A stretch of DNA of 11,861 bases from Euperipatoides rowelli (Eukaryota; Onychophora; Udeonychophora; Euonychophora; Peripatopsidae). Of this stretch, positions 1 to 7,950 are shown in pieces. The notes beneath the pieces were generated by a model that was given only the letters and a program-made list of their open reading frames with translations, was not told the DNA's origin and made no database searches. The DNA is taken from the NCBI GenBank assembly GCA_003024985.2, contig PXIH01S0003303.1; one strand, written 5' to 3'. Position numbers and translations under genes: made by a program. The first letter of the stretch is position 1; the number at the start of each line of letters is the position of its first letter.

Positions 1-2495
1 CGACATTTAGAAAAATAATCATAAAAAAAAATCTGTTTCTTGGAATTTTATTTTATTTATATATTAAAATCCCTGAAAAAAAAATAGATAAATATGCGTA
101 ATAATTTCATTATTACACATATTTAGAAACTTTTATACATAGGATTCTATGAATCGTAAAAATTACGACACGCGACTGCTCATGTTAAAAATTTGTGCGT
201 GCCCACTCGAAGGTTAAAGAAAAATCACTAAACAAAATAATTCTACTTATTTCAAGAATTAGTGATGTCTATTTAAGTAAAGGAATATGAGGTTGTTATA
301 GGTACAAGTTTCATTTCAAGTGATGATAAAATTTTAGAAGAATATTTCACAAAGTCCTTTCAGGTAGACACCCACAGTGCTTCTGTAAGGAATATTCATT
401 AAAGTTGTACTCTTCCAATATTACAGCTGATTGAAATGAAAAATATCTCTAGTCGTCATCACAGATATTGTCAACTCTCAATTTTTGCATACAAATTAAT
501 CCCCTTAACTGTGGTTACCTGGTAGCACTTAGAAGTCTTAAAGTAATAAAGCCAAAGTGATTAAATTTGAAAACAATCTTTAAAAAAAAATAACATCTAA
601 ATTTACATTTTTTTTAATTGATGAGGATGAGGTGACATTTTAAGTAATTTAAACACAATATGTAAAAACAACTCCTATAAAAGATAGCCTACTACATGTA
701 CTATCATAGTAGCCTACTTACTAAGAAATATCCCCTTCCCCCTCCTGTTTTTATTTTTTAAATCAAAATTATTAATATTGCTGGTCAATACTCCAATAAT
801 TAAATATAGTTTTAATAATGTCCCTATTACGATTTGTTTGATATAGCCATTAATCGTGTCTCATATATATATATATTCCTTTAAATAACAATATTTTAAA
901 AAATAAAATGTAATGTGGGTCAAAAATTAAATGTTTTTGAATTTTGTCGATTGTTCATTTAAAATATAATACTAATAGGTAAAAAAAAAATGTTATGTGG
1001 GCCCACAAACCTTTTATGTGCCTTGGAGTCCCTCAATTGCATAATTACTGCCACTGAGTCTTATATCTAATTAAGTTAAAGAAATAAAAAAAATTATGGA
1101 TTTCAATTTTCTAAATGAGAGAAATGTTTTTCCTAGGTTCAAAAGTAAGACACATTAAAGATGTAGTATATTTGTAATGAAACAGTTTACCAGACAATCT
1201 TAATGTTATATTTAAGTCAAAGTTTTTTAAATTAAATCACTTTTTTTTTTTTTAAAAAAAAAGGTTAATCTAGGTCAATTAATAAACTAAGAAAAAAAGT
1301 TAAATAGATTAGTTGAAATTTTAACAAACTAAAAACAAACACCAATAATATTCTGTAAGATTTCCTAGTGTAGACTGATGAATTTTCAAAACCATTAGTT
1401 AGTACAAACAGCCAGCCAATCAAAACTCTAGAAATATTGCAACACCTAAAGAATCCTCATTCTTTATGTATCCCTAGTTAGGTTATTTATCATGAGATAA
1501 ATTATAAGTTATATATCCACAGATGATCTGACTAGTAATTTACCAGCCCCAATTTTTGACAACATGGGGGGAAAACAAGATTGATGTGCTGAAAAGACTT
1601 GGAACAAAGTGTGTTCAGTAGCGTCATCATTCTGTTAGTAATTTAAAGGTACTTAAAGAACTTCCCAACACACTTTTGTATGATTTTAAAATGTTCAACA
1701 ACTGACACAAACCTTTATTTGTAATAACTAGTCCCTAATGGGTTTTTAATGAGTGCTAATCCAAAGTAGCTTGCATGCAGACTCTACTGATTTAAAGGAC
1801 TTTCAATTAGAATGCAAAGGGTATATCTCTGTCATTTGCAGATCTAAGGCTAGCAAACAATTTATTTCATAGTGTCTAAGCACTATAATTTGATAATTTT
1901 CTTTTCACGTTTACCAATATAAGCAAAGGTGAGGGAGAAAAAGAAAAATGATAGTTCAGAATCATCTTGATTTGTAAGTTACAATTTGGGTTTTATTTCT
2001 AATAGGGTAGCACTTTCAGGACCAGAAACCAGTGTATACAATGCAATAAATACCCCAATAACAAAATACAAATTAAATTATTATTAAGAATAGAAGGCAA
2101 TGTAATTTTTAATATTGATAAATATTAAAATTTATATAAGTATGGTAAAGCTAAATATTAAAAAAAAAAAATTTATTGAAAAGTTAATAACTGCGTCTAT
2201 AAAAGACAAAAATATGAAATGTGATCAGATATTAAATGTTTCCAACTATAGCTAACAATTTATGTAAAAATTCTCTGTGCTAAATTCTGGGTAAGAGTAG
2301 ATACCTAGTACATAGTAGCCAACATTTAGAAATGGAATTAGTAAAACTTTTCCCGGGGGTTGGGAAGTAAGGATGGGAAAAAGAGGAGGAATTTGGACAT
2401 TTTTATAATTGAAGGGGGGAGGAAAAAAAGATTTTAATTATTTACAGATTTGTGTGTAAATTAATAATTTTAATAACATTTTGTTTAAAATATAA
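1..2495. other. AT-rich DNA with no recognisable gene
   Basis: I see no convincing coding region, RNA gene or transposon in this stretch. It holds only short low-complexity items: an (AT)7 run at 863-876, a perfect 10-bp palindrome GTGGGCCCAC at 997-1006, a run of 13 T followed by 9 A at 1241-1262, and two G/purine-rich patches at 2355-2390 and 2414-2432. Stops are dense in all frames. It may be intron or intergenic DNA. One short open stretch on the minus strand (521-583) was considered as an exon and rejected. Confidence 0.7.
2355..2432 (+). repeat. G/purine-rich low-complexity patch
   Basis: After a CCCGGGGG motif the plus strand carries G runs of five, three and three, then GAGGAGG. A further run of six G follows about 35 bases later. 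This is a sharp contrast to the surrounding AT-rich DNA. Three G runs lie close together and could contribute to a G-quadruplex, but the loops are uneven and the fourth run is weak. No function can be assigned. Confidence 0.5.
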
Positions 2496-2582
2496 ACATT
2501 TATTCTAAATAGAATAATATCCAAAGAGTGGAATAGACTCCTAGAATCAGCCATTAAACACTTTCATAAAGAGATTGGTTGA
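2496..2582 (+). pseudogene. Non-LTR retrotransposon ORF2 C-terminal remnant
   Basis: A 28-codon frame preceded and ended by stops reads TFILNRIISKEWNRLLESAI and then KHFHKEIG before TGA at 2580-2582. The pattern F-x-x-R-(3-4)-x-W-N-x-L followed by an F-K/H-K stretch is the usual extreme C-terminus of ORF2 in CR1/Jockey-like LINEs, where it reads roughly RV-x-x-WN-x-LP and later SFK-x-x-LD. The middle of the motif is shortened here, as expected in a decayed copy. What follows directly is a sequence present twice in the window, which fits a LINE 3' UTR. Upstream there is no further reverse-transcriptase homology, so the copy is 5'-truncated. The family assignment rests on this short motif only. 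Confidence 0.5.
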
Positions 2583-3055
2583 ATCTCTAATGTAAATGAA
2601 TGTGGAATATACCGGTAATGATTACTTCAGATAATGATCCTTACAGTTGCACCATATTTTCAAAATTAAAAATTTTAAAACTGACGTATGACAATTAGGC
2701 CAGTCATTAGGGCAAAAATCAGGGAAAGCTGGAATAGATTTTATTGTCTTCCTAATAGCTTACTTAACAACATACTATTTCTGCACCCCTCTGATATCCT
2801 GGATTTGGCCGCCATATTGAAAAAATGGTGGACAAAATTAATTTTATTGGAATAACTCACTTAGAATTCACTATAGAGAAAAATGTTAAATACAGAATAT
2901 GACCTATATAAAATTCTCTACATAAAGAATATTATGAATTTTTCTGCTATGATACATGATTTCATCGCTATAGGCATGAGATTGTGCACATCATTTTCTT
3001 TCTGTCCCTCCATTGTCTAGTATAACATGGGGAAATTAACTTGTATGTAATTTTA
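2496..3055 (+). mobile_element. 5'-truncated LINE 3' end, copy A
   Basis: The stretch starts with the ORF2 remnant and continues into a 3' UTR-like region. That region is repeated in inverted orientation at 6762-7221. Between about 2720 and 3055 the two copies align almost end to end, with many substitutions and few indels. Shared landmarks include ATCAGGGAAAGCTGGAATA, GCACCCCTCTGATA, GGATTTGGCCGCCATATTG and CACATCATTTTCTTT. Weaker similarity extends upstream to a shared ATACCGGT around 2609. A small hairpin pairs CCGCCAT (2809-2815) with ATGGTGG (2825-2831). Homology stops near 3055 after an ACTTGTAT block. No target duplication or clear tail could be recognised. Confidence 0.65.
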
Positions 3056-3269
3056 TGGTCCTTCCCAGCAATTATATAGTCTGTTCTGAACCTATAATGG
3101 GTATAGGGTTTACAATAAGTGTAATGCTTACACTAATAATCTGAAATACATTAATTGAACAATAATACCATTTTAGAATTATATACAGTATATATAAAAT
3201 CGCGGTGAAAAATTAATTTAGCACTAGATTAAATTTTATTCACATCTCATGTTATTTGTCTTTTATACA
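3056..3269. other. AT-rich spacer between LINE copy A and the pseudogene
   Basis: No gene or named element is visible here. The stretch contains TATA-like low complexity near 3180-3200. The flanking pseudogene's acidic tail terminates at its lower-coordinate boundary. Confidence 0.6.
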
Positions 3270-3394
3270 CTATCCCTTAACAAATCTATGTTCTGCCAGG
3301 TGATAATTCTCATCATCCTGTGAAGTATTGCCAAGGTCATCACAGTCAGCTTCATCACAGATTAATTCTTTGTTTGGATATGATAATCCATGAC

Positions 3395-3439
3395 ACAAAT
3401 TACTGAACATTTTAATCCAGCCTTTTGGCAATTGCAATT
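3395..3439 (-). pseudogene. CXC (tesmin/TSO1-like) motif of the pseudogene
   Basis: These 15 codons on the minus strand read NCNCQKAGLKCSVIC. The spacing C-x-C-x(4-5)-L-x-C-x(3)-C with the KAGLKCS core is characteristic of the cysteine-rich CXC motif that ends this nuclease-like family. Immediately downstream, after a small deletion and frame change, the minus strand reads NLCHGLSYPN. This matches the expected continuation (C-H-G-x-S-x-x-N), with one cysteine changed to tyrosine. The first half of the cysteine cluster is missing. Tesmin-type CXC motifs bind zinc and DNA; this copy cannot be translated intact. Confidence 0.65.
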
Positions 3440-3605
3440 GGCATTTTGGGAAAGTCCAACCATTTCTGGACTTTGTAATAAGTCAGAAATGAATGAAACC
3501 GAGCAGCAACTTCAGTAGGAGGATAAGAGGCAAGATTAAAAGTGGTTTTTGTTAAGTGATATGGTATAGTTTTGTTATCACAATTCATGAAGTGATTCAT
3601 TTATA

Positions 3606-3637
3606 TTAGTGCCTATTTTTATTAGCGCCTAATTTTT
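3606..3637. repeat. Two-copy 16-bp tandem repeat inside the pseudogene
   Basis: TTAGTGCCTATTTTTA is followed directly by a near-identical TTAGCGCCTAATTTTT. The repeat sits in the part of the pseudogene where no family residues can be read, so it marks a local rearrangement. Confidence 0.4.
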
Positions 3638-4500
3638 TTTCCTTACAGGAAATGCATTCAAGAACCAATGTATTTTCTGCTTCAGTTATCTTAGAAAATT
3701 TAGCAGATGGTTAATTAAACAATTCAGCAGCTTAAACTTACAATATAAACATGTAGCACTTCATGTTTTAAAAATAGCTTTATAAACTTCAGTTTGCCCC
3801 ATTTGAAAAATGTGGAAGTGGTATAAGTGCCACTAAACCCATTAGGAAAAGGATATTATCCCTGATGGTGGATCCAAATTTCATGCAGTTTGGTAAATAT
3901 GGTTTGTTTTCGGTATTTCCTTTGTTTGAAGATGTTTATGATCGTTTACAGTCCAGCCAAGGCTGTAAGAATCACCTAAAGGTTAACATCTTCACCTACT
4001 ATAGTCACTGATTCATTCTTGGAAGATAATGTGATAGTATTAACAATCAACGTGTCTGCATCTTCATGAGCCTGTTTTACAGTAAAACCTTCTTTTAAAA
4101 ATGTAATTATTAACAATTTTATGAACCATCTCTTATTTATCTCATTTGAGAGAAATTTACTTTGACTTGTTGCTTGCATAGTTTAATCAAACATAACACA
4201 TGTTGTGAAAAAAATTAATCGATGAGCGCTCTCAGCTCATTTTATACTTCTTTCTGCTGGATTTTCCAGATACCATCAAAGATTACAATAGCATTTCTTT
4301 TAGTACTTCTTTACATAGTTAATGTACCTTTATAGAATTGAACTGCAAAAATCTCTCATTGCTGCCAAACAACTTGATGAATGAGGAATCCTCCATCAAT
4401 AACATAAAGTGTATCACTAGTAGTTTCAATGTTACTATGAAGTAAAAATGCATCATAGAGAGCAGATTTCTCTGTTAAAACAAAGGCTATGGAGCTAGAT

Positions 4501-5035
4501 CAGGGATGGCAAATAGGCGGCATGGGAGCCAAAGACGGCACTTTAGAAAATTTTGGTGGCACGCCAGACTGGAGACCCAACAAAAATTTTAAAGTTTAAA
4601 AATCTCCACAGCCAAAAAAAAAAGCTTATCAAATCTGTCAAAAGGTGAACAAAACATCCATACAACTAAAAAAAAAAGCTCATCAAATCTGGTAAAAGGT
4701 GAACAAAATATCCATACAACCAAAAAAAAAAGCTCATCAAATCTGTCAAAAGGTGAACAAAACATCCATACAACAAAAAAAAAGCTTATCAAATCTGTCA
4801 AAAGGGGAACAAAACGTCCATACAACCCCACTCCCACCCCACCCCCCAAAAAAGGAAAAAAAAAAACTTACAGTATCAAATCTGTCAAAAGGGAAACAAA
4901 AGTACATACAACCAAAAAAAAACAAGCTTATCATAATTATCTAACCTAGAAACCCACATTTCGGCACTTAGGCCAAAATAACATCAACATTTGTTTAATT
5001 TTGGCAAGCTGGACAAATCCTATTTGCCATCCCTG
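4501..5035. mobile_element. Non-autonomous hAT element (MITE), 535 bp
   Basis: The element begins with CAGGGATGGCAAATAGG (4501-4517) and ends with its exact reverse complement (5019-5035), giving 17-bp perfect terminal inverted repeats. CAGGG-type ends and an 8-bp target duplication are hallmarks of hAT, and the terminus and subterminal GGCGGC/GGCACGCCA composition resemble Charlie-like hATs. A subterminal CGGCACTTTAG/CGGCACTTAG motif occurs near both ends in the same orientation. There is no transposase frame: the interior is an A-rich ~54-bp minisatellite. It must have depended on a transposase elsewhere. It inserted into the PIN/CXC gene copy. The perfect termini suggest it is younger than the host pseudogene, although the duplicate has acquired one mismatch. 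Confidence 0.88.
4613..4935 (+). repeat. ~54-bp minisatellite inside the hAT element
   Basis: About six tandem units each carry an A run, AGCT(T/C)ATCAAATCTGTC, AAAAGGTGAACAAAA, and then CATCCATACAAC. The first periods are 54, 54 and 52 bp, measured between successive AGCT landmarks at 4623, 4677, 4731 and 4783. The fifth unit has a C-rich insertion (about 4826-4848), and the last is more diverged. Open frames crossing it on both strands are only a consequence of the repetition: their peptides repeat with the same period (for example a recurring FCSPFDRFD on the minus strand). Confidence 0.9.
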
Positions 5036-5304
5036 AGCTAGCTCATACTTGAAGTTCTCTTGAAAATGTGCTTGTGGTTTCTTGGTGAATAAAATTCTTT
5101 TAAATACCAATTCTGGATCAAATGGGCCTAATTCATCTCTTATTTTCACTCCCTGACATGACTGTTCCATGAGGTTTGACCCTTTTTCTCCACTCAAACC
5201 TTGTTAGCAAAGTTAATGCCAACAATGTTTGACATTAAAGACACATCAAATTCGTAAGCATTATGAGAATTAGTTTCTTCATCCCCTGTTAATCCTGTAA
5301 TCAT

Positions 5305-5657
5305 TGTAAGAAGTTAACAACATAAAAATTTGTTTTGTTTTGAAACTACAGAGAGTGGTTTCAATAGTTTTATTTATAATACTGTAGTTGTATTTTAATG
5401 ATTTATAAATCCTTTCCTGAAAATATGGTCTATGCTATTGGAATTGAACAGCAAAAGTGGTAAAAGTTATTTACTTTTGTTTGGGCGGGAAACTGTTTCA
5501 AAAAATTCAAAGAGAAAACTGGCTAAAAGAAATTTGCAGACAATAAATTAATTTTGAAGGGAAAAAGTGCAGTACAGTATTATCAATGAAAATAACATTG
5601 CTACTTAGTAATAGCAGCTGAATTTTAAAGATGAAAATTTATTATTATTATTATTAA

Positions 5658-5690
<33 letters not shown>

Positions 5691-5854
5691 TTTATAACAT
5701 ATTATGAGCACAAAATAATAAGTTCTTTAGCCCTTACGGATGTAGGGATCTTTACATGATATAAATATTAAAAAAAAAAATTATGCATATTATATACTGT
5801 AACTTATATAGCCTACAGATAAAAAGGAAATACTGTAAGTTAAAGAAAAATTAC
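5305..5854. other. Non-coding stretch with an inverted repeat and a TTA microsatellite
   Basis: No gene is recognisable. An 8-bp inverted repeat AACTACAG (5344-5351) / CTGTAGTT (5382-5389) spans a 30-base loop. The N-terminal half of the PIN/CXC family would be expected here on the minus strand, but I cannot read any of it. The microsatellite is listed separately. Confidence 0.6.
5639..5689 (+). repeat. (TTA)n microsatellite
   Basis: About 17 nearly uninterrupted TTA/ATT triplets, broken only by one AAT near 5655, make a simple trinucleotide repeat. It is likely length-polymorphic. Confidence 0.95.
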
Positions 5855-6062
5855 TTTGATACACTTAAGGCTTTTATAGCATTAATTATGGTTATGGGGA
5901 TTTGGCACATCTATTTGTTCTGCACTTGGGAATATGTACCTTTCAGAAATCCTAGATTTAGAACCATGTGTAGGTGGAAGAAACTCAGGAAAAGACACAA
6001 AGAATTTTTAAGTAAAAGAAACTTCTTTGCTCTAAATATTTCAATTTTAAGATAACCAAAGC
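5855..6062 (+). pseudogene. piggyBac-family transposase fragment
   Basis: The plus-strand frame reads FDTLKAFIALIMVMGI, then W-H at 5903-5908, then FRNPRFRTMCRWKKL, and then KRNFFALNISILR to a TAA at 6053-6055. The order matches the early part of the DDE_Tnp_1_7 (piggyBac) transposase domain: E-x-KAFIALLIxMGI, then a W-containing strand, then NP-x-F-x-x-M-x-R-x-x-F and a segment ending in an LHF-x-DN motif. A one-step frame change at 6051 gives DNQS, the expected DN motif. The expected YW near residue 50 of the frame is altered to TW. The catalytic aspartates lie further downstream in the family and are absent here. The fragment has no inverted termini or TTAA sites that I can pair, so it is an old relic. 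The upstream codons from 5783 look unrelated. Confidence 0.5.
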
Positions 6063-6123
6063 ACTATCATAATGGAGTACCAATCACCCAAAATGATTTT
6101 AGCTACTCTTCTTTATGTATAGA

Positions 6124-6161
6124 CTCCAACATTAAGACTTGCTTCTTAGTCAATGTTGGAG
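6124..6161 (+). repeat. Hairpin, 14-bp stem
   Basis: CTCCAACATT (6124-6133) pairs perfectly with AATGTTGGAG (6152-6161). After a two-base AA bulge, GACT (6136-6139) pairs with AGTC (6148-6151), leaving an eight-base loop. It is shorter than a typical animal pre-miRNA. No promoter or terminator role is evident. Confidence 0.6.
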
Positions 6162-6609
6162 ACCAAACTGGGAACAGTACTCTAAATTACAACTTATATA
6201 AGTGGCTATTAGTAGCCTAATTAAAAGAAAAAAGATAGAAAATAAATTCCTGTTCTCATTAAATTAAATATTTAACAATAATTGTTGTATATACAGAGCA
6301 AAATAGAACTTAATGTAATGAAAATCTTCAAAAGGCAATAATTAATCTAAATTTGTGCCATATTAGGATAACTTTAAACAGGTGCAAAATGAGCAAAAAA
6401 AAAATAAAAAAGCATAAAAATGTTACCTTGTAATTTTTTCGTACAGTCTGATTAAATATAGAACGATAGTAAATTAATTTTAATTGATTTACATTCTAGA
6501 CAAGATCTGTTGTTGAATTTTATAAATTTAAGACACTTGGCATCAAACATAAAATTGAAATAAGAGTAAAAAAAATGCTTTCAGATGGTTCTAAGAAACG
6601 GCACTGCCA

Positions 6610-6708
6610 CCTATTTGGGTTGTAACATTGGAGCTCTTTTTTCTATCAAATGCAGTTGATTTTTTTTTTTCAATGCTGCTATCTACACTGTATCTAAACC
6701 CAAAGAGG
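6610..6708. repeat. Nested imperfect inverted repeat
   Basis: CCTATTTGGGTT (6610-6621) and AACCCAAAGAGG (6697-6708) pair with one mismatch. Inside them, GCAGTTGA (6652-6659) pairs with TCAATGCTGC (6670-6679) around a T-rich loop, with a two-base bulge. The unequal single-stranded sides (30 and 17 bases) make it a poor microRNA precursor, but it is a real structural pattern. Confidence 0.45.
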
Positions 6709-6761
6709 ATGTCAAAATTAAAGTAGTAGTTTCATTAGACTGACAGCATGCTTCTAAGAGT

Positions 6762-7221
6762 TAAAAATTAATACAAGTCAATTTTTCCATGTCATTCTAA
6801 GCAATGAAGAGGATACAAAGAAAATGATGTGCACACTCTCATGCCTAAAGTGATGAAACGATTCATTGTAGTAAAAAAATGTATAGTACCTTTTTTATAG
6901 GGAATTTTATGTGGATCACTTTCTGTATTTAACATTCTTCTATAAAGTGAATTCCAAATGAGATATTCCAATAAAACTGATTTTGTTCGCCATTTTTTCA
7001 ATATGGCGGCCAAATCCGGGGTATCAGAGGGGTGCAAAATAAGTATATTAATAAGTACCATTTTAAGAAGATAATAAAATTTATTCCAGCTTTCCCTGAT
7101 TTTTTTCCTTATTAGGCCCTATATTCTCCCTTGTTGACTAGACTAAATATGTGATAAATATTAGTAACCATTTTTTGCAGCTTCCCCCTTTTCGACCATG
7201 ATTATTATATGAACCGGTATG
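6762..7221 (-). mobile_element. LINE 3' UTR fragment, copy B
   Basis: The reverse complement of this stretch aligns with copy A. On the minus strand it runs from a shared ATACCGGT (about 7221-7212), through ATCAGGGAAAGCTGGAATA, GCACCCCTCTGATA, GGATTTGGCCGCCATATTG and GGCATGAGA-TGTGCACATCA, to an ACTTGTAT end near 6764. The ORF2 tail seen in copy A is not present, so it is more strongly 5'-truncated, the normal outcome of target-primed reverse transcription. An 89-codon frame runs through it, but the equivalent frame of copy A has three stops within 12 codons, so the sequence is not coding. The strand given is the sense of the presumed LINE. Confidence 0.65.
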
Positions 7222-7347
7222 TATTTTTTCTCATTGTAGTCTATCTATTATTTGTGTGAAAAAAGTCTGAAACTTAAGTACTTAAGCCTATGTCATTAAA
7301 AACGTAAACTTATGGTATATCTAAGAACAATTAACAAATTACCGATG
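7222..7347. other. AT-rich spacer before the long palindrome
   Basis: Nothing recognisable beyond a short palindrome-like AAGTACTTAAG segment near 7275. Confidence 0.5.
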
Positions 7348-7548
7348 TTAGTAGCTATAGAAGGATGATTCACTCACCCAATCAGAACCGAGCTTTTACT
7401 TTCAATCAACCAATCAGAATTGAGATTACAAAATACATTAACCAATCTGTTTGTCTAATGAATTTTATAAGCTCAATTCTGATTGGCTGATTGAAAGTGA
7501 AAGCTTGATTCTGATTGAGTGACTGAACCATCCTTTTATACCTACTGA
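7348..7548. mobile_element. 201-bp near-complete palindrome (foldback MITE-like)
   Basis: The left arm 7348-7424 and right arm 7472-7548 are each 77 bp and pair with about ten mismatches and no gaps. The inner 21-bp arms (7425-7445 and 7451-7471) also pair, with about five mismatches, leaving a five-base loop (7446-7450). The whole unit is therefore one hairpin with a 98-bp stem. The arms carry repeated CAATCAGAAT blocks, so there is sub-repetition within each arm. Such structures are typical of foldback MITEs or of transcribed long-hairpin RNA loci. I found no clear target-site duplication, so the transposon class is open. A minus-strand frame of 77 codons crossing it is an artefact of the palindrome. 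Confidence 0.8.
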
Positions 7549-7950
7549 TGTTCCTATCAGTTGAATTATCTTTCAGAGAAAAGAGGGTAAACAAACAACG
7601 TGCTTTTTTTAATTTTATTTTTATTTGATTTATTAGCAATAGAAAAAGTTGTACAACTTTTATACAATTACTCGTTTAATTTAAACTTTGCTTTAAACGT
7701 TACACCAATTGTAGAGAGTTTTAAAACACTCTCCTATGAATCAGAAATGGCAATTGAAAATGGTCCTTTTTTAAAACAAAACAAAACATTTACAATAGCT
7801 AATTAATTTTTCTTTAAAAATAATTTTTATTCACCAACAACCCTAACATTTAGCCTCGTCTTTTTTAGGGAACATTATGCTACACAAATGACTGGTGTGG
7901 TCAGCCACAGCTAGAGGAATATTGTGCTTAGCATTTAAGTTTATTAATTA
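7549..7950. other. AT-rich stretch with short palindromes, no gene
   Basis: A perfect 18-bp palindrome AAAAGTTGTACAACTTTT lies at 7644-7661. A bulged GAGAG...CTCTC hairpin lies at 7714-7733. A plus-strand frame of 68 codons at 7600-7806 has hydrophobic, compositionally biased residues and no recognisable motif, so I do not call it a gene. A TTAA tandem run ends the stretch at about 7943-7955. Confidence 0.5.

Larger units (their letters stand above)
4493..5043. repeat. 8-bp target-site duplication flanking the hAT element
   Basis: The eight bases before the element (4493-4500) are AGCTAGAT and the eight after it (5036-5043) are AGCTAGCT, a 7/8 match. Eight base pairs is the diagnostic duplication length for hAT transposons. 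Removing the element and one duplicate joins the pseudogene's ELA codons to the following P, stop, P-L-F, where family members carry an ELAP-x-P-L-x-LF stretch. This supports the exact boundaries. Confidence 0.8.
3270..5304 (-). pseudogene. PIN/XPG-like nuclease with CXC domain, disrupted
   Basis: Read on the minus strand, pieces of one protein appear in order but in different frames and with several stops. They are MITGLTGDEETNSH (from 5304), then PELVFKRILFTKK and KYELA up to 5036. After the inserted element come KSALYDAF, VIDGGFLIH (VIDGG at 4389-4403) and IVIFDG (4272-4289). Next are SKFLSNE, HEDADTLIV (4042-4068), GEDVNL (3979-3996) and LTALAG. Last are KWGKLKFIKLF (~3800), PPTEVAARFHSF plus YYKVQKWL (3457-3522), a CXC motif (3395-3439) and an acidic tail ending in TAG at 3270. 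The spaced acidic residues in VIDGG, FDG, EDAD and GEDV match a multi-copy invertebrate family that I recognise as PIN/XPG-nuclease-like, usually annotated as uncharacterised. Frameshifts, internal TGA/TAA/TAG codons and lost segments (much of 3600-3740) show it is dead. The true N-terminus is probably lost upstream of 5304. The family match is from memory of its motifs. Confidence 0.75.

Noticed and set aside
521-583. Minus-strand exon candidate ending in an AG/GTAACC donor-like site, preceded by a T run and AAAG
   Set aside because: It has about 20 codons with no recognisable residues. The T run is generic in this DNA, and no neighbouring exon fits.
1120-1160. tRNA B-box-like GGTTCAAAA near 1137
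   Set aside because: No A box, acceptor stem or cloverleaf can be formed around it.
4589-4944. Open frames on both strands across the A-rich repeat in the hAT element
   Set aside because: They are produced by the 54-bp (18-codon) period, which avoids stops. The peptides are simple repeats and the region is inside a MITE.
6792-7061. 89-codon minus-strand frame as a gene
   Set aside because: It lies within LINE 3' UTR copy B. The corresponding frame in copy A has three stops close together, so the homology is not protein-level.
2496-7221. A composite transposon with ~450-bp terminal inverted repeats carrying the nuclease-like gene
   Set aside because: The outer ends of the two repeats do not coincide, one carries a LINE ORF2 tail, and no target duplication flanks the whole. 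Two separate LINE insertions explain it better.
7406-7639. 77-codon minus-strand frame
   Set aside because: It crosses the right arm and loop of the 201-bp palindrome, and its repeated residues reflect the palindrome's repeated CAATCAGAAT blocks.
7600-7806. 68-codon plus-strand frame as a small membrane protein
   Set aside because: The hydrophobic start comes from a T-rich run. No motif, start context or second line of support was found.
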